A stretch of DNA of 64,000 nt, taken from NCBI GenBank assembly GCA_028023455.1, contig JAQFVV010006631.1, positions 480,374 to 544,373 on the forward strand, read 5' to 3'. This DNA comes from Epiperipatus broadwayi. Lineage: Eukaryota; Onychophora; Udeonychophora; Euonychophora; Peripatidae. Below the pieces are notes generated by a model. It searched no databases and was not told the DNA's origin. It worked only from the letters and a program-made list of their open reading frames with translations. Positions 1-10,550 of this stretch are shown piece by piece (within the stretch, counting starts at the first letter, position 1; every line of letters begins with the position of its first letter). Made by a program: the position numbers and the translations under genes.

Positions 1-238
1 AGAAATTTTTTTCTCTCTATCGTTTTACACAGAGGGCTTTAACAAGACGTGAAAATAAAAATAAAAAGTTTTACTAGAGAAATTATCATGAAACTGGAAT
101 AAATTAAGTGCTTCAATCTCTCCACGCTACACCATGACTTTCTATTAATGAAATAGCCTGCCTTCGTTTGAATAAAATGGACCGTAAAACTGGAAGGTAA
201 CTTTTATAAAATATTAAAACATAAGTCTCAAATATTAC

Positions 239-440
239 AAAATGAATTATTGTATAAGCTATAAATGCTTGACTGCTTATAAGGTTCTTACCTTAAATAA
301 ATTATTGTATAAGTTATAAATGCTTGACTGCTTATAAGGTTCTTACCTTAAATAAATTATTGTATAAGTTATAAATGCTTGACTGCTTATAAGGTTCTTA
401 CCTTAAATGAATTATTGTATAAACTATAAATGCTTGACTG
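239..440 (+). repeat. ~55 bp tandem repeat in 5' LTR, about 4 units
   Basis: The unit contains ATTATTGTATAAGYTATAAA, TGCTTGACTGCTTATAAGG and TTCTTACCTT. There are three near-perfect units and a fourth with a diverged end. The matching array in the 3' LTR (5570-5720) has three units, so the two LTRs differ by one unit, as expected from slippage or unequal exchange after insertion. Confidence 0.85.
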
Positions 441-927
441 CTTCTAAATGAAATGCTCCATAAACAAAAATTTGTTGAGTTCAAATGTCTACCAATCAGT
501 AATAATTCAAAAATGATGAAATACTGTATAAATCACAAATATTTGGATATTTCTGGGTTTCTTGTAATGTGATAAAGATTATGTGTAAAAATATGCTTCT
601 ACATTTGGCTAAAATATAAATGCCTCAGTTATCAAATGACAAATACTCTATAAATCATAAATATTTAACTGCTTTTAAACTCATTGTAATGTAATAAAGT
701 TTATGTGTGAGGATATGCTTCTACATTTGGCTAAAGTATAAATGCCTCAATTATCAAATGACAAGATACTCTATAAATCATAAATACTTATCTGCCTCTA
801 AATTTACTATAATGTCACAAAGATTATGTGTAAAAATATACTTCCATACTTGGCTAGAGTATGAATGTTTTAATTATCAAACGTTAAGATAACGAAATGT
901 TATATAAATCATAAATGTTTAATTACT

Positions 928-1728
928 ACCAAATTTCTTCTCATAAAAAAAATTAATGAACTGTCATTGAATTAGTATATTCATAATTATCTTCTCTCCA
1001 GTGAATTCAAAATGAACTGTTAACTGAATTCGGAATGAATAATTATTAAATCAGAGTAATCACAAGCTTCTTCTCATAAAAAAAATTAATGAACTGTCAT
1101 TGAATTAGTATATTCATAATTATCTTCTCTCCAGTGAATTCAAAATGAACTGTTAACTGAATTCGGAATGAATAATTATTAAATCAGAGTAATCACAAGC
1201 TTCTTCTCATAAAAAAAATTAATGAACTGTCATTGAATTAGGATTTTCATAATTATCTTCTATCAAGTGAATTCAAAATGAACTGTTAACTGAATTCGGA
1301 ATGAATAATTATTAAATCAGAGTAATCACAAGCTTCTTCTCATAAAAAAAATTAATGAACTGTCATTGAATTAGGATTTTCATAATTATCTTCTATCAAG
1401 TGAATTCAAAATGAACTGTTAACTGAATTTGGAATGAATAATTATTAAATCAGAGTAATCACAAGCTTCTTCTCATAAAAAAAATTAATAAACTATTATT
1501 GAATTAGTATATTCATAATTATCTTCTCTCCAGTGAATTCAAAATGAACTGTTAACTGAATTCGGAATGAATAATTATTAAATCAGAGTAATCACAAGCT
1601 TCTTCTCATAAAAAAAATTAATGAACTGTCATTGAATTAGGATTTTCATAATTATCTTCTCTCAAGTGAATTCAAAATGAATTGTTAATTAAATTCGGAA
1701 TGAATTATTACTAGACCAGAATGTTTAC
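928..1728 (+). repeat. ~132 bp tandem repeat in 5' LTR, 6 units
   Basis: Each unit starts TTCTTCTCATAAAAAAAATT and contains GTGAATTCAAAATGAACTGT and AATCAGAGTAATCACAAGC. Starts are near 930, 1070, 1200, 1337, 1467 and 1600. The last unit diverges at its end. The 3' LTR carries the same number of units (6200-6985). It may be structural or regulatory; no function can be read from the sequence. Confidence 0.85.
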
Positions 1729-2130
1729 AAGTTTATTCTTTAATTGTTATCTAATAAATTTTTGTTACTAAAAATTAAATTGGTTGTCCAGTTATCCAAT
1801 TCTATTTTGTTTATCTATCACATCACTCACCAATTATAGCACTGGTTCATGAGAATCTCATGTTCTCTGAGCTACGTCAGACATAGCTAGACCAAGGCCA
1901 GTCAGGTTGTAGTAAGACAGAACTCTAATGGCGCTGTTTGGAAAACCAAACATATAAATGTTTAGATGTTCCCAGTCTCTATTGTACTACATCCTCTGAT
2001 GAGCAGGAAATATTGTTGTAGGTGCCATTAACATCTGCATTAGGAATGTCAATTGATAGTTCCTTCCTACAGCATGCTCATCAGAAAATTGTTACGACTG
2101 AGGTAATAAAACGGTTGTATGGCGGTCCGG

Positions 2131-2330
2131 TTACATTTGTCGTCCAACTGTGAGGCTTTACCTGGCTAACCTACCTGTGGGCTCTGCTTACATTTGGCAC
2201 CGTAACGTAGGCTCCAGTTACATTTGTCTTTCAACTGTGAGGCTTTATTCAGCTAGCCTAACCATAGGCACTTATTACATTGCCACCTTACTATGAAGTC
2301 CGATCTAGCTAGCCTACTCATAAGCATAAG
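2131..2330 (+). promoter_or_regulatory. Iterated primer-binding-site-like motifs after 5' LTR
   Basis: Directly after the LTR end is TTTGTCGTCCAACTGTGAGG, which resembles the tRNA-Lys(CTT)-type site TGGCGCCCAACGTGGGGC used by many Ty3/gypsy elements. The junction TTACATTTG recurs at 2188 (TTACATTTGGCACCG) and 2218 (TTACATTTGTCTTTC), and as TTACATTGCC at 2275. Spacings are 57, 30 and 57 bp, forming an 87 bp higher-order repeat. The similarity to a tRNA-Lys site is degenerate; the iteration is plain. Confidence 0.55.
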
Positions 2331-2555
2331 CAGATCACGATTCTGTGATATGAACAGTGCGTATGATATAGTGATGTAAATTGTTCAGGAAGGATAAAGA
2401 AATAAAAGTTTAAAAGAAAGGCAAAACAAAATGAATGGCATAAAGAATGAAACAGGCATTTCAAAGAAGATGGAGTGAGGTCATGGTGTGGATGGAGAGA
2501 GAAGCGTATTAAGGTTGAAACTAAAAAGATACCATTAAACTAGAATAAAACATTG

Positions 2556-4421
2556 ATGAAAACCAGATCGAAATCAAGAAAAATGATGAATACAGAAAGC
2601 ATAGAGGATCCTCCTGAGAAAGAAGATAAGCAAGAAGCTAAAGCAGATGAGGAATCAGAGAAAACAGAAAAAATAGTTACATTAGCCCAGATATTGGAAA
2701 TTATAAAAGCAGGCCAAAAGAAAGGAGAAGAAGATAACAAAAAAAGAGATAAGCAAAGAGAAGAAGATATCAAACAAAGAGAAGAAGATATCAAACAGCG
2801 AGAAGAAGATAACAAAAAAAGAGATAAGCAAAGAGAAGAAGATATCAAACAAAGAGAAGAAGATATCAAACAGCGAGAAGAAGATAACAAAAAAAGAGAT
2901 AAGCAAAGAGAAGAAGATATCAAACAAAGAGAAGAAGATATCAAACAGAGAGAAGAAGATAACAAAAAAAGAGATAAGCAAAGAGAAGAAGATATCAAAC
3001 AAAGAGAAGAAGATGTCAAACAGAGAGAAGAAGATAACAAAAAAAGAGATAAGCAAAGAGAAGAAGATATCAAACAGAGAGAAGAAGATAAAAAACAAAT
3101 TATGGAAGCAGTGGAAAATCAGAATGAAAAATTTGAGCAAATAATTAGACAAGTAAATGATCAAATATTGAAAATAAAAGAAGACGTCATGAATGAAGTT
3201 AAAGGCTCACTAATAGAGCAAGAAATCAAAATGACCCAAATATGTGAGACCATGGATACGAAGATAATAGGAATTCAAGAATCCATGCAGGAGAAGGTGG
3301 ATATATTGACCACCAAGATGAGGAAGATGGAAATAAAAGATAGCAATACATTGCCTAAACAGAATGAGGCAGAAACAATCCCAAAAGAAAGCCAAAAAGA
3401 AAATTGCCGAGTTAGTTATGAAGTCCCCCCAACCAACCAGATGTCTGGAATTGTGAACCAATTCCTAAAAATCAGAACTTTTTCTGGGAGCTGCAATGAA
3501 GCACCGATAGAATATATAAAAAGCTTGGAGAGATATTTTACTATTAACGCATTATCAGAAGAGGCAAAAATGGCAATCGCATGTAGCCACCTCCAAGGAA
3601 CAGCACAGGCATGGTGGGATTCACTGTTTGCCCAACCTACAAGTTTTGACGAATTTAAAGGGGCGCTAATGAATTGTTACTGGAGCGATGAGTGTCAAGA
3701 GGGGATTAAATATAAGGTATCCCAGGAGAAATGTCCTCCTGGAGAGCTTTATACACCATTCTTTAGAAGACAGGTGGCCAAGTTGAGAGCCTTGACGTCT
3801 GATCCTCTATCTGAACTCCAGATCATTAGATTAATACGACACAGCTTTCCAAATTATATAGAGAGAATGCTAATTGGGACTGATCGTCGATCCATCGAGC
3901 AGGTAGCTGAACTATTAACAGCCTATGATAGCTGCGGTACCTCAGTGACCAAAGAAGGAGGAACAAAGCAACCACAAAATAAACCCCCCTATAGAAGAGA
4001 TGATGGACCTAACATAGGAACCATCAGATATAAAAGGAAAGTGCCTCCTCGGCAATATAACAACAACAACCCACCACCATGGTATCAGCACCAAAGAAAT
4101 CATATACCACCATGGAAAAGGCAAAGACGATATTCGACAGGCAACGTGCAGAGCCCTTACCAAACCCGAGTTATCAGAAGATCAAACAGTGATGATAACA
4201 TGCAAAGAAGTGTGGGTACAACTACTGAACCGCAGAGAAAAGAACAAGAGGGAAGCCGCCACGATGATGTCTGGCCTAACAAACATCCAAAGACGGGACA
4301 AGAAATGGATCCCAAAAGACAATCCAGAAGTATGTTACCTCATAATACAAAAGAGAATTATTGGAGAACTGACCATGATCCTCAGTTCCCCAAACCAGGT
4401 TGCAGTTATGATTCAGAATAA
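2556..4421 (+). CDS. Retrotransposon Gag-like protein with long coiled coil (621 aa)
   Basis: Probable structural protein of a Ty3/gypsy-type element. The ATG at 2556 is the first in frame; a TTG lies just upstream. Residues ~1-57 are charged. Residues ~58-183 consist of five copies of a 25-residue, highly charged repeat (core REEDIKQREED and NKKRDKQ), predicted coiled coil. Residues ~184-260 continue as helical sequence. Residues ~303-460 match the retrotransposon gag (capsid) domain: VNQFLKIRTFSG, YIKSLERYF, LQGTAQAWWDSL and FDEFKGALMNCYW are typical. The C-terminal ~160 residues are basic and Pro/Asn/Gln-rich, with no CCHC zinc knuckle. The frame ends in TAA and no protease or polymerase follows. 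The frame is intact, so the protein could still be made. Family assignment is firm; whether it is expressed is unknown. Confidence 0.85.
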   Translation: MKTRSKSRKMMNTESIEDPPEKEDKQEAKADEESEKTEKIVTLAQILEIIKAGQKKGEEDNKKRDKQREEDIKQREEDIKQREEDNKKRDKQREEDIKQREEDIKQREEDNKKRDKQREEDIKQREEDIKQREEDNKKRDKQREEDIKQREEDVKQREEDNKKRDKQREEDIKQREEDKKQIMEAVENQNEKFEQIIRQVNDQILKIKEDVMNEVKGSLIEQEIKMTQICETMDTKIIGIQESMQEKVDILTTKMRKMEIKDSNTLPKQNEAETIPKESQKENCRVSYEVPPTNQMSGIVNQFLKIRTFSGSCNEAPIEYIKSLERYFTINALSEEAKMAIACSHLQGTAQAWWDSLFAQPTSFDEFKGALMNCYWSDECQEGIKYKVSQEKCPPGELYTPFFRRQVAKLRALTSDPLSELQIIRLIRHSFPNYIERMLIGTDRRSIEQVAELLTAYDSCGTSVTKEGGTKQPQNKPPYRRDDGPNIGTIRYKRKVPPRQYNNNNPPPWYQHQRNHIPPWKRQRRYSTGNVQSPYQTRVIRRSNSDDNMQRSVGTTTEPQRKEQEGSRHDDVWPNKHPKTGQEMDPKRQSRSMLPHNTKENYWRTDHDPQFPKPGCSYDSE

Positions 4422-5278
4422 AATAGAGATAGCTGATGGAAAAAAGTTTGTGAGTGTGATGTAGTGATGCATGAACTTGTGTTTTTCATGTTGAGATGGT
4501 GGATGATTGAGCATAGCTGCTTGAATGCATTGTGTTGTGATGCTCCGAAGTATATGCTCGGCACTATCCTGACCTGGATGTTGTGCTTCAAGAATAGTCC
4601 AGCAGTGCGTATATATAGGTCTCATGGATAGACCTTGGTCTCATGGATAGGCCAAATGATAGCCCCTAAGACTCACTGGAGCTGAGCAGGGTTGGCTGAA
4701 TGCCAAATTGATTTTTTTTTCTCTGGCTCCTATTCTTGGTTGGATGATGCTTCTGGGTACAAGAGAGGTAGTGCTTAAAAATGAGATATTTTCTCGTGAC
4801 GTCATGAGGCGGTGTGTACTGGTAGTTTGTGCTTGGCCATCTATTTGTCTCGACATTGGAGGCTATGGTTCATGTATTCACTTTTCCAGCTCATCTTACC
4901 CATTCATCAGCATATCTAAAACCAGGCAGTACTGAGAAATAATGTGTATAGTATATGGAATGAAATCGTACTTCCAGGCGATTTCATCCCAAAACTTGGT
5001 GAGGGGTAATGAAACAGGAATACTGTTCCTCATATAAATATCCATAAGAACACCCCCCCATTCAAAATGTCTAGCGTGATTCAGTCTAATTGGAAACGCA
5101 ATAAAGTTGTGATTCGTTAAAAATGGAAAATAAAATCATATTTTTGATTTTTAATATTGATGGATTTAAATAAAATGTTATATCGTCTTATTTTATTATT
5201 TTTTTTTTTTTTATCTGTCTCAATAAAAAAGGAAAAAAAGAAATTAATTATCCAATCATTAAAAAGAAAAAAAAAGGA
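4422..5278 (+). other. Noncoding 3' part of gag-only element, ending in purine tract
   Basis: No frame here resembles protease, reverse transcriptase or integrase, so the element lacks pol. Near 4618 and 4645 a short phrase (GGTCTCATGGATAG) is repeated. The region ends in A/G-rich runs; AAAAAGAAAAAAAAAGGA at 5261-5278 is a good polypurine-tract candidate just before the 3' LTR. Confidence 0.6.
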
Positions 5279-7398
5279 TACTTGAGTTAAACTGAGGCAG
5301 TATTCAAATTAGACACGTCGTTGAAGAAAGAAGAAATTTTTTTCTCTCTATCGTTTTACACAGAGGGCTTTAACAAGACGTGAAAATAAAAATAAAAAGT
5401 TTTACTAGAGAAATTATCATGAAACTGGAATAAATTAAGTGCTTCAATCTCTCCACGCTACACCATGACTTTCTATTAATGAAATAGCCTGCCTTCGTTT
5501 GAATAAAATGGACCGTAAAACTGGAAGGTAACTTTTATAAAATATTAAAACATAAGTCTCAAATATTACAAAATGAATTATTGTATAAGCTATAAATGCT
5601 TGACTGCTTATAAGGTTCTTACCTTAAATAAATTATTGTATAAGTTATAAATGCTTGACTGCTTATAAGGTTCTTACCTTAAATGAATTATTGTATAAAC
5701 TATAAATGCTTGACTGCTTCTAAATGAAATGCTCCATAAACAAAAATTTGTTGAGTTCAAATGTCTACCAATCAGTAATAATTCAAAAATGATGAAATAC
5801 TGTATAAATCACAAATATTTGGATATTTCTGGGTTTCTTGTAATGTGATAAAGATTATGTGTAAAAATATGCTTCTACATTTGGCTAAAATATAAATGCC
5901 TCAGTTATCAAATGACAAATACTCTATAAATCATAAATATTTAACTGCTTTTAAACTCATTGAATTAATAAGTTTATGTGAATATGTTCTCATTTGCTAA
6001 AGTATAAATGCCTCAATTATCAAATGACAAGATACTCTATAAATCATAAATACTTATCTGCCTCTAAATTTACTATAATGTCACAAAGATTATGTGTAAA
6101 AATATACTTCCATACTTGGCTAGAGTATGAATGTTTTAATTATCAAACGTTAAGATAACGAAATGTTATATAAATCATAAATGTTTAATTACTACCAAAT
6201 TTCTTCTCATAAAAAAAATTAATGAACTATCATTGAATTAGTATATTCATAATTATCTTCTCTCCAGTGAATTCAAAATGAACTGTTAACTGAATTCGGA
6301 ATGAATAATTATTAAATCAGAGTAATCACAAGCTTCTTCTCATAAAAAAAATTAATGAACTGTCATTGAATTAGTATATTCATAATTATCTTCTCTCCAG
6401 TGAATTCAAAATGAACTGTTAACTGAATTCGGAATGAATAATTATTAAATCAGAGTAATCACAAGCTTCTTCTCATAAAAAAATTAATGAACTGTCATTG
6501 AATTAGGATTTTCATAATTATCTTCTATCAAGTGAATTCAAAATGAACTGTTAACTGAATTCGGAATGAATAATTATTAAATCAGAGTAATCACAAGCTT
6601 CTTCTCATAAAAAAAATTAATGAACTGTCATTGAATTAGGATTTTCATAATTATCTTCTCTCAAGTGAATTCAAAATGAACTGTTAACTGAATTCGGAAT
6701 GAATAATTATTAAATCAGAGTAATCACAAGCTTCTTCTCATAAAAAAAATTAATAAACTATTATTGAATTAGTATATTCATAATTATCTTCTCTCCAGTG
6801 AATTCAAAATGAATTGTTAACTGAATTCGGAATGAATAATTATTAAATCAGAGTAATCACAAGCTTCTTCTCATAAAAAAAATTAATGAACTGTCATTGA
6901 ATTAGGATTTTCATAATTATCTTCTCTCAAGTGAATTCAAAATGAATTGTTAATTAAATTCGGAATGAATTATTACTAGACCAGAATGTTTACAAGTTTA
7001 TTCTTTAATTGTTATCTAATAAATTTTTTGTTACTAAAAATTAAATTGGTTGTCCAGTTATCCAATTCTATTTTGTTTATCTATCACATCACTCACCAAT
7101 TATAGCACTGGTTCATGAGAATCTCATGTTCTCTGAGCTACGTCAGACATAGCTAGACCAAGGCCAGTCAGGTTGTAGTAAGACAGAACTCTAATGGCGC
7201 TGTTTGGAAAACCAAACATATAAATGTTTAGATGTTCCCAGTCTCTATTGTACTACATCCTCTGATGAGCAGGAAATATTGTTGTAGGTGCCATTAACAT
7301 CTGCATTAGGAATGTCAATTGATAGTTCCTTCCTACAGCATGCTCATCAGAAAATTGTTACGACTGAGGTAATAAAACGGTTGTATGGCGGTCCGGTT

Positions 7399-7401
<3 letters not shown>
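5279..7401 (+). repeat. 3' LTR of gag-only retroelement
   Basis: Near-identical over its length to 1-2135. The start is placed after the purine tract at 5261-5278 and is approximate; the end GGTTACA at 7395-7401 is certain because the flanks diverge there: the internal region in the first copy, an (AT)n tract here. It contains three ~55 bp units and six ~132 bp units. It differs from the 5' LTR by scattered substitutions, a short garbled stretch near 5960-6000 and one tandem unit, so the insertion is not brand new. Confidence 0.85.

Positions 7402-7434
<33 letters not shown>
7402..7434. repeat. (AT)n microsatellite at element boundary
   Basis: An uninterrupted TA run between the end of the gag-only element and the hammerhead-bearing composite. 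It is one of many (AT)n tracts in the window that coincide with mobile-element edges. Confidence 0.95.
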
Positions 7435-7438
<4 letters not shown>

Positions 7439-7594
7439 AAAAAGTCAGATGTCACATGACTTATATATAGCTTGCATTTACAAATATGTAAAATTAAAAG
7501 CATGCTAATGAGCTCTAAAGAAGTTTTTTTATTTTTATGATAAATACTTCTATAAGAGAAGGTAATCAAATCATTTTTATCTTGGATTGTCTTC

Positions 7595-7642
7595 ATCCCC
7601 ATACTGGTTTTGACCTATGGGTCTCTTCAGTGAGGAGTTGGA
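7595..7642 (-). ncRNA. Hammerhead ribozyme core, decayed copy
   Basis: Read on the minus strand: CTGAAGA (7630-7624), a perfect 4 bp helix II GACC-CATA-GGTC (7623-7612), then AAAACC where GAAAC is expected, then AGTA in place of GGTC. Helix I can form between the sequence before CTGAAGA and TGGGGATG after the cleavage position. The two core changes (GAAA to AAAA, GTC to GTA) suggest reduced or no activity. It is the partner of the core at 8239-8290. Confidence 0.55.
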
Positions 7643-8238
7643 ACATTAGAGTCAAAAAACCAACTCAATCTAAGCATTTATCTAAAAGTTATTTGTCAAG
7701 AAGATCTGAAACTTTTAGACATCTACATGTCTTTAAAGTCAGCTCTCCCACTAAAAAAATCATATGGGCCTAAACTTAATTCAGATACTCCATATATTAA
7801 TAGCCTTAGCCATTTAATTTAATATAATATAATTTAGGTTGAAACCAGTCTGGGGATGAGGACAATCCAAGATAAAAATGATTTGAATGCCTTCTCTTGT
7901 AGAAGCATTTATCATAAAAATAATAAAAAAAGCTTTTTTAGAGCTCATTAGCATGCTTTTAATTTTATATATTTGTAAATGCAAGATATGTATAAGTCAT
8001 GTGACATCTGACTTTTTATTATTACTATTATTATTTTGCTGTTGGGGTTTTGGCTAAATTAAATGGCTAAGTCTACTAATATATGGAGTATCTGAATAAA
8101 GTTCAGGCCCATATGATTTTTTCAGTTGGAGAGCTGACTTTAAAGAGATGTAGATGACTAAAAGTTTCAGATATTCTTCTTGACAATTAACTTTTAGATA
8201 CATGTTTAGCTTGAGTTGGTTTTTTGAATCTAATGTTC

Positions 8239-8290
8239 CATCTCCTCGCTGAAGAGGCCCATAGATTGAAACCGGTCTGGGGATGGGGAC
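8239..8290 (+). ncRNA. Hammerhead ribozyme (type I, short helix III)
   Basis: Core boxes are CTGAAGA (8249-8255) and GAAAC (8268-8272), with cleavage triplet GTC ending at 8277. Helix I pairs CATCTCCTCG before CTGAAGA with TGGGGATGGGG after the cleavage site, about 9 of 11 positions including wobbles. Helix III is ACC/GGT with almost no loop, the minimal form known from Penelope-like elements. Helix II here is weakened (GGCC against GATT), whereas the partner copy has GACC/GGTC. The boxes, their order and helix I are all present; activity is inferred, not shown. Confidence 0.65.
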
Positions 8291-8397
8291 AATCCAAGAT
8301 AAAAATGATTTGAATGTCTTCTCTTGTAGAAGCATTTATCATAAAAAAATAAAAAAGCTTGTTTAGAGCGCATTAGCGTGCTTTTAATTATATATAT

Positions 8398-10480
8398 TGT
8401 AATGGGACGACTGATATTATTAACTTCGTCGCTACTTTCCTAACAGAGATTCGGGCTTCGAAATAAACATGACATAGCGTAAAGCTTTATTTATTTACTT
8501 ATATCGATAGTTATTCACTATCCACACAAGGGGGCGCCAGATACGATTATTTAAGTGGAATTTAATTTCTCGCATCACCTTACGTCACATCAAAACGATT
8601 TCGAAGTCTAATCCCGCCCACCAGCTCAAACTCCCAGCATGGACCAATAAGGTTACTCAAGGCCGTTATATGATTGTTTTCAAAGACAACTCCTCACGGA
8701 AAAGACGCACAGTTCACTAATGGGAAAGAAGTTTAGTTTGCTAACTGATTGATCCTAGCACTAGACTTTATTATTGGTTGTTTATGACCAATACGACGGT
8801 TCGTTTATGCCCCGAACAATTAGGCTTATAAGATCATCCCCCCTATATGCTATACTCAATATAATTGTTTGACATTTGTTTACATATTTATTATAGACCC
8901 GCCCAATTCTTAAGTCTATCTTAACTAAGGGAAAATAAATAAACATCGTGACTTACGGCACGATGTTGGCATATTATATTTAAAAGAAACATTGAAAATA
9001 AATCTAAATCTAAATAAGTATAATTTAACGATAAATTTATTAATGATCAAGAGTAACTGAGATAAGACTTTAATTGTATGAAAAGACTTGAGAAATGCTC
9101 GACTTGTTTATATACTGAACGAATTTATTGAATATAAAATATTAATTTGAATTTTATTCGCACACGCACATACACACATTCACGCTCGCAGAGAAACATA
9201 TTAAACATAATAAAGTATGAATGATAAATACAAGTTTCCTTTTTACATTTTGAGAGTACGGATTATGGTTTATTAGATATCACTTAAGTTCAAAGTTCAT
9301 GTTTTGAAAAGTCCTACGATTAAGATAGATTACAATAATAGATTAAATATTACAGCAAATTTATGATTTATTTACGCAAGTGTATGTTAGTTAACTATGA
9401 GATTGCCTTTAAGAGTTTACGAATTGAGTGAATGAAACATAATATAAAATAAACTATTTACCTAGGATTTTGATTTTGACTTCCGCTGCTTCGAGTGAGA
9501 CGAGGATTTGAACGTGGGAGATGGCTTTCATAGTGAAGTGATTTTAAAGTGAGCATAGCATGGTCTGGACGATGTTGGTATTTCTCGGAACATAATGATT
9601 AGGTTGGAGCATTAATTTCACGTGGAGATGTTATTGAATTTTCATAGCTTCGGAGATATTTGGTGGCGGAGCGTCGATCAATCACTGAAGGGTTTTCTAG
9701 CCCCTCATGACAATCGACGCTCTAAGTATTAATTTCATAACGATCATCTTGGATTTGGATACGGCAAACTGAAAGAATATTATCTTATATCACGCTATAT
9801 TAAATAAGCACATTAAGCGAAAAATCAATACACGTTAAGTCAATCAAGCAAGCAAGAAAAAGCAACTAAAAAGCAAGTCAAAACAAGCCATCGAATAGAT
9901 TTTGTTTGATATTTATAAGAGGTGATCCTTATCTTGGGATCCAATCTCCCCCCAGAGTTCCATATTTTTAAGAGTTGTCGTTCAGGTCCGTGTTTGACGT
10001 AATGTTCACTCAATCCTTTTTGCTTAAGGCAAATTTTGGTCTCGGCAATCTCATGTTGCAATCTCAGTTAACAAACCTTATTCATTCACACTTTGAGTGC
10101 ATGCGTGTGCGTGTTTTTACAAGAACAATACAATCTACATTAATTTTAGAAGTCGAGCATTTAATCTTTTCTCAAATCTTTTCTATGAGTTTTACCTTTG
10201 CTAAAACTATAATTTAAAAATAAACATTTTAAATATCCCGTGGCGTATACGAGTGGAAATTATCTTTGAATTTTTATTAGAGCATATTATATTTTCTTTT
10301 ATTATATTTTTAGAGAATGTTATATTAATAATTTTATGTGAAAGCCTTAACTATTTAATTAGACAATTATTATCTGTATTTTATAAATGTAGTTTAAAAT
10401 GGGAAGAAAACTATTAAAGGTTACAAATGTAATGCTTGAGTGTGTGTGTGTTTACATATACCGACTTTGTCTCGGTATAT
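8398..10480 (-). repeat. 3' LTR of pol-only Ty3/gypsy element
   Basis: Near-identical to 13950-16045. Read on the minus strand it ends ...CCCATTACA at 8398. Its other edge contains the hairpin TATACCGA-CTTTGTC-TCGGTATA (10458-10480), followed by the GC-rich stretch ATCCCCGCGCTCCGTCC, the complement of a purine-rich primer tract. A perfect 10 bp inverted pair GAGCGTCGAT/ATCGACGCTC near 9668-9723 is kept in both LTRs. The outer flank is (AT)n. No protein is supported in it. Confidence 0.85.
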
Positions 10481-10550
10481 ATCCCCGCGCTCCGTCCAAA
10501 AAATTAAAATGCGAGGTTTGGCATTTTAATTTTTTTTTTTTTTTGTAAAT

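Larger units (their letters stand above)
1..2135 (+). repeat. 5' LTR of gag-only retroelement (left edge outside window)
   Basis: Near-identical to 5332-7401, so it is one of two long direct repeats around the Gag reading frame. Window base 1 aligns with 5332; if the 3' LTR starts after the purine tract at 5278, about 53 bases of this copy lie outside the window. The right end is GGTTACA, immediately before a primer-binding-like motif. The LTR is built mostly of tandem arrays: ~55 bp units at 239-440, degenerate ~130 bp units at 500-920 and ~132 bp units at 928-1728. An inverted pair (CTGATGAGCA / TGCTCATCAG) sits near 1996 and 2078. This copy has one more 55 bp unit than its partner, so it is slightly longer. 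Confidence 0.85.
7435..8394. mobile_element. Inverted/direct repeat composite with hammerhead cores (Penelope- or retrozyme-like)
   Basis: Two modules are arranged X-Y, then X'-Y'-X'. X is 7435-7611, Y 7612-7820, X' (reverse complement of X) 7838-8020, Y' 8054-8264 and a second partial X' 8265-8394. Shared phrases include AGTCAGATGTCACATGACTT and its complement, and CCAACTCAATC / GAGTTGG. Head-to-tail units with an inverted partial copy are the arrangement known for Penelope-like elements, and the Y/X junction carries a hammerhead ribozyme core in two of the three places. There is no convincing protein. It sits between two (AT)n tracts. Confidence 0.65.

Noticed and set aside
1990-2090. CTGATGAGCAGGAAA in the LTR as a hammerhead core
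   Set aside because: Helix II would be too short and there is no suitably placed NUH triplet; the motif is one arm of an inverted pair.
2540-3164. Long minus-strand frames (177 and 160 codons) opposite the Gag repeat
   Set aside because: They are shadows of the 75 bp coding repeat; the translated strings are simple Ser/Leu/Phe repeats without family features.
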